The notes under the pieces are model-generated. The model was given only the letters and a program-made list of their open reading frames with translations. It did not search any database and was not told where the DNA came from. Position numbers and translations under genes: made by a program. A stretch of 32,470 bases of DNA from Bacillus sp. SD075 (GTDB lineage: Bacteria > Bacillota > Bacilli > Bacillales > DSM-1321): NCBI RefSeq assembly GCF_017355165.1, contig NZ_JADILK010000050.1, positions 1 through 32,470 of the forward strand, written 5' to 3'. Numbering within the stretch: position 1 is the first letter of the stretch; every line of letters starts with the position of its first letter. Positions 30,908-32,470 of this stretch are shown in pieces.

Positions 30908-31822
30908 ATGAAAAGAGCAAGGTTGATTTACAACCCGACTTCGGGCCGGGAAGCCATTAAGAAGAGCCTGCCAGGTGTGCTAGCGAAACTTGAAGAAGCT
31001 GGTTATGAAGCTTCTGCACATGCAACGACTGGTGCTGGGGATGCGACGAAAGCGGCTAAGGTCGCGATTGAACGCGGCTATGATATAGTTATTGCAGCAG
31101 GGGGCGACGGTACGATTTATGAGGTTGTTAATGGGCTGGCCGCTGCAGAGAAACGTCCGAAACTAGGAATCATTCCGACGGGAACGACCAATGATTTTGC
31201 GAGGGCGCTGCACTTACCGAAGTCAATCGAAGGGGCAGCCGAAATTATTGCCGGTGGGCATACTATGCCGATCGATATTGGGAAAATGAACGATAAGTAT
31301 TTCATCAATATTGCAGGCGGTGGCAGATTGACCGAATTGACCTATGACGTGCCGATCAAGCTGAAAACCATGCTTGGTCAGCTAGCGTACTATATTAAAG
31401 GAATTGAAATGCTTCCTTCAATTAAACCGACGGAAGTTTCTATTGAATATGATGGAAAGCTTTTTGAAGGAGAGATCATGCTGTTCTTGGTGGCTAACAC
31501 GAATTCGGTAGGGGGCTTCGAGAAACTGGCTCCTGACGCCTCTCTAAATGATGGTATGTTCACATTGCTTATTTTGAAAAAGGCCAACCTCGCAGATATT
31601 GTCCGTGTAGCGACATTGGCAATGCGCGGTGAACATATCCATGATAAAAACGTCATTTATGAAAAAGCCAATCGAATTAAAGTCCAGGCTAAAAACGACA
31701 TGATGCTTAACTTGGATGGGGAATTTGGCGGGATGGCCCCAGCTGAATTCGTGAATCAATACCGTCATTTTGATGTATTCATCCCGCAAGGATTACTGCC
31801 GGACGATCCGGCAAATAAATAG
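30908..31822 (+). CDS. dgkB: Diacylglycerol kinase DgkB
   Basis: DgkB phosphorylates diacylglycerol to phosphatidic acid. It recycles the DAG released during lipoteichoic acid synthesis, at the cytoplasmic face of the membrane. The 304 residues carry the DAGK catalytic fold: LIYNPTSG at the N-terminus, AAGGDGT (Gly65-Gly66-Asp67 region) and IPTGTTNDFARAL. The second half shows the expected GGFEKLAPDASLNDG and NLDGEFGG segments. The start is ATG 30908 after ATGGGAA. In B. subtilis the homologue yerQ follows yerO-swrC; here the ECF operon is in that place. A hairpin terminator follows the stop. Confidence 0.96.
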   Translation: MKRARLIYNPTSGREAIKKSLPGVLAKLEEAGYEASAHATTGAGDATKAAKVAIERGYDIVIAAGGDGTIYEVVNGLAAAEKRPKLGIIPTGTTNDFARALHLPKSIEGAAEIIAGGHTMPIDIGKMNDKYFINIAGGGRLTELTYDVPIKLKTMLGQLAYYIKGIEMLPSIKPTEVSIEYDGKLFEGEIMLFLVANTNSVGGFEKLAPDASLNDGMFTLLILKKANLADIVRVATLAMRGEHIHDKNVIYEKANRIKVQAKNDMMLNLDGEFGGMAPAEFVNQYRHFDVFIPQGLLPDDPANK

Positions 31823-31824
31823 GG

Positions 31825-31860
31825 TGAAAAGGCCACTGAATCTGGTGGCCTTTTCAGTTT
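31825..31860 (+). terminator. Terminator after dgkB
   Basis: A perfect 12-bp stem pairs TGAAAAGGCCAC (31825-31836) with GTGGCCTTTTCA (31845-31856) around an 8-nt loop. The T-tract lies partly inside the stem, with GTTT after. Confidence 0.75.
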
Positions 31861-31884
31861 AATGAAGCAAGGAGAATGGCAAAC

Positions 31885-32460
31885 ATGTATATCAGGAAAG
31901 CGACACCCGAAGATGCGGACAAGTCGGCTATATTGACCCGGTTAGCGATTAAGGAAATTGCAGAGGTTTTGACAGGTGAAACAGAAGAAGAAAGAATACT
32001 TTCCGTGCTTGCCGATTTGTTCAGGAAAAGTGGAAATCGGATCAGCTATGAAAATACCTTCGTCAGTGAACATGATGGACAAGTATCTGGGTTGATCATT
32101 GCTTATCATGGAAAGGATGCCAAAAGCTTGGATGAACCGATAGTGAAACAATTAAGGGTGAAAATGAAAGACCCGAGCGTTACACTCGATAAGGAAGCGG
32201 AAATGAAAGACTTTTATTTGGATACAGTATCCGTTGACCCGAATTTTCAAGGAAAAGGAATTGGTAGTGCACTGATTCAATATGTTGAGGGATACGCTAA
32301 ACATAAGGGATATCCAAGGGTTTCTTTAGTCGTTGAAAATGAAAATGAAGGGGCGAATCGTCTTTATAGCAGGTTAGGATATATCGAAATGAAAACCATT
32401 TCGATTAGCGGCCATGAATTTTGCTATATGGTAAAGGAAATAGAAGAACCTCCTGTTTAA
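31885..32460 (+). CDS. GNAT family N-acetyltransferase
   Basis: This 191-residue protein has the GNAT fold. The acetyl-CoA loop is Gln122-x-x-Gly-x-Gly (QGKGIGSAL) after the strand DFYLDTVSVDP. An N-terminal motif (MYIRKATPEDADK) and the ending NEGANRLYSRLGY are typical. The substrate cannot be told. Two nearby ATGs exist. 31885 lies about 10 bases from AGGAG (31870-31874), while 31876 lies only one or two bases from it, so I prefer 31885. It follows the dgkB terminator, so it probably has its own promoter, which I could not define. A hairpin overlaps its stop. Confidence 0.88.
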   Translation: MYIRKATPEDADKSAILTRLAIKEIAEVLTGETEEERILSVLADLFRKSGNRISYENTFVSEHDGQVSGLIIAYHGKDAKSLDEPIVKQLRVKMKDPSVTLDKEAEMKDFYLDTVSVDPNFQGKGIGSALIQYVEGYAKHKGYPRVSLVVENENEGANRLYSRLGYIEMKTISISGHEFCYMVKEIEEPPV

Positions 32461-32468
32461 CAGGGGGT
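32448..32468 (+). terminator. Hairpin at the end of the GNAT gene, tail beyond the window
   Basis: ACCTCCTGT (32448-32456) pairs with ACAGGGGGT (32460-32468), one T-G pair, loop TTA. The stem begins in the last codons and includes the stop. The expected T-tract is outside the window. Confidence 0.6.
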
Positions 32469-32470
32469 CC

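Overview
The window is a stretch of a Firmicutes chromosome, almost certainly Bacillaceae (Bacillus or Peribacillus-like). The evidence is moderately AT-rich DNA, strong GGAGG-type ribosome binding sites, and gene order matching the B. subtilis purE-purD to dgkB region. Nearly every gene is on the + strand. I saw no rRNA, tRNA, CRISPR array, insertion sequence or phage gene.

Layout. (1) 1-715: a terminator from an upstream gene, a gene-poor stretch with degenerate repeats, and a small NETI-motif gene (yebG-like). (2) 715-13881: the complete 12-gene de novo purine operon purEKB-CSQLF-MNHD. It is preceded by a pair of PurR boxes, a sigma-A promoter, a guanine-class riboswitch aptamer and a strong leader terminator, and it ends at a terminator. 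Genes overlap within three groups separated by gaps (purB/purC, purF/purM, purH/purD). Together they convert PRPP to IMP and supply PurB for AMP. (3) 13891-14157: a small convergent membrane protein gene (DUF2892-like). (4) 14306-17526: yerA (a divergent adenine deaminase homologue), yerB (DUF3048 lipoprotein) and yerC (TrpR-like HTH). (5) 17658-24011: pcrB, pcrA, ligA and camS, covering an archaeal-type lipid synthase, the repair helicase, the NAD+ DNA ligase and a pheromone-type lipoprotein. A LexA-box-like site lies over a promoter between pcrB and pcrA. (6) 24012-27593: gatCAB, the glutamyl/aspartyl-tRNA amidotransferase, behind an intergenic region with twin palindromes. (7) 27661-30832: a tightly coupled four-gene operon of an ECF sigma factor, a zinc anti-sigma factor, a membrane protein with a triplicated PGxGHxxLG motif, and a LiaF/toast-rack-like membrane protein. 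(8) 30841-32470: dgkB (diacylglycerol kinase) and a GNAT acetyltransferase, each ending at a hairpin.

Most of the window is conserved housekeeping DNA. The part with the best claim to be an undescribed system is the ECF operon at 27735-30727, which sits where B. subtilis has a regulator and efflux pump between gatB and dgkB. Its architecture suggests a membrane or envelope stress sensor-effector unit. Second-tier items are the paired palindromes upstream of gatC, the LexA-type site before pcrA, and the altered motifs in YerA.
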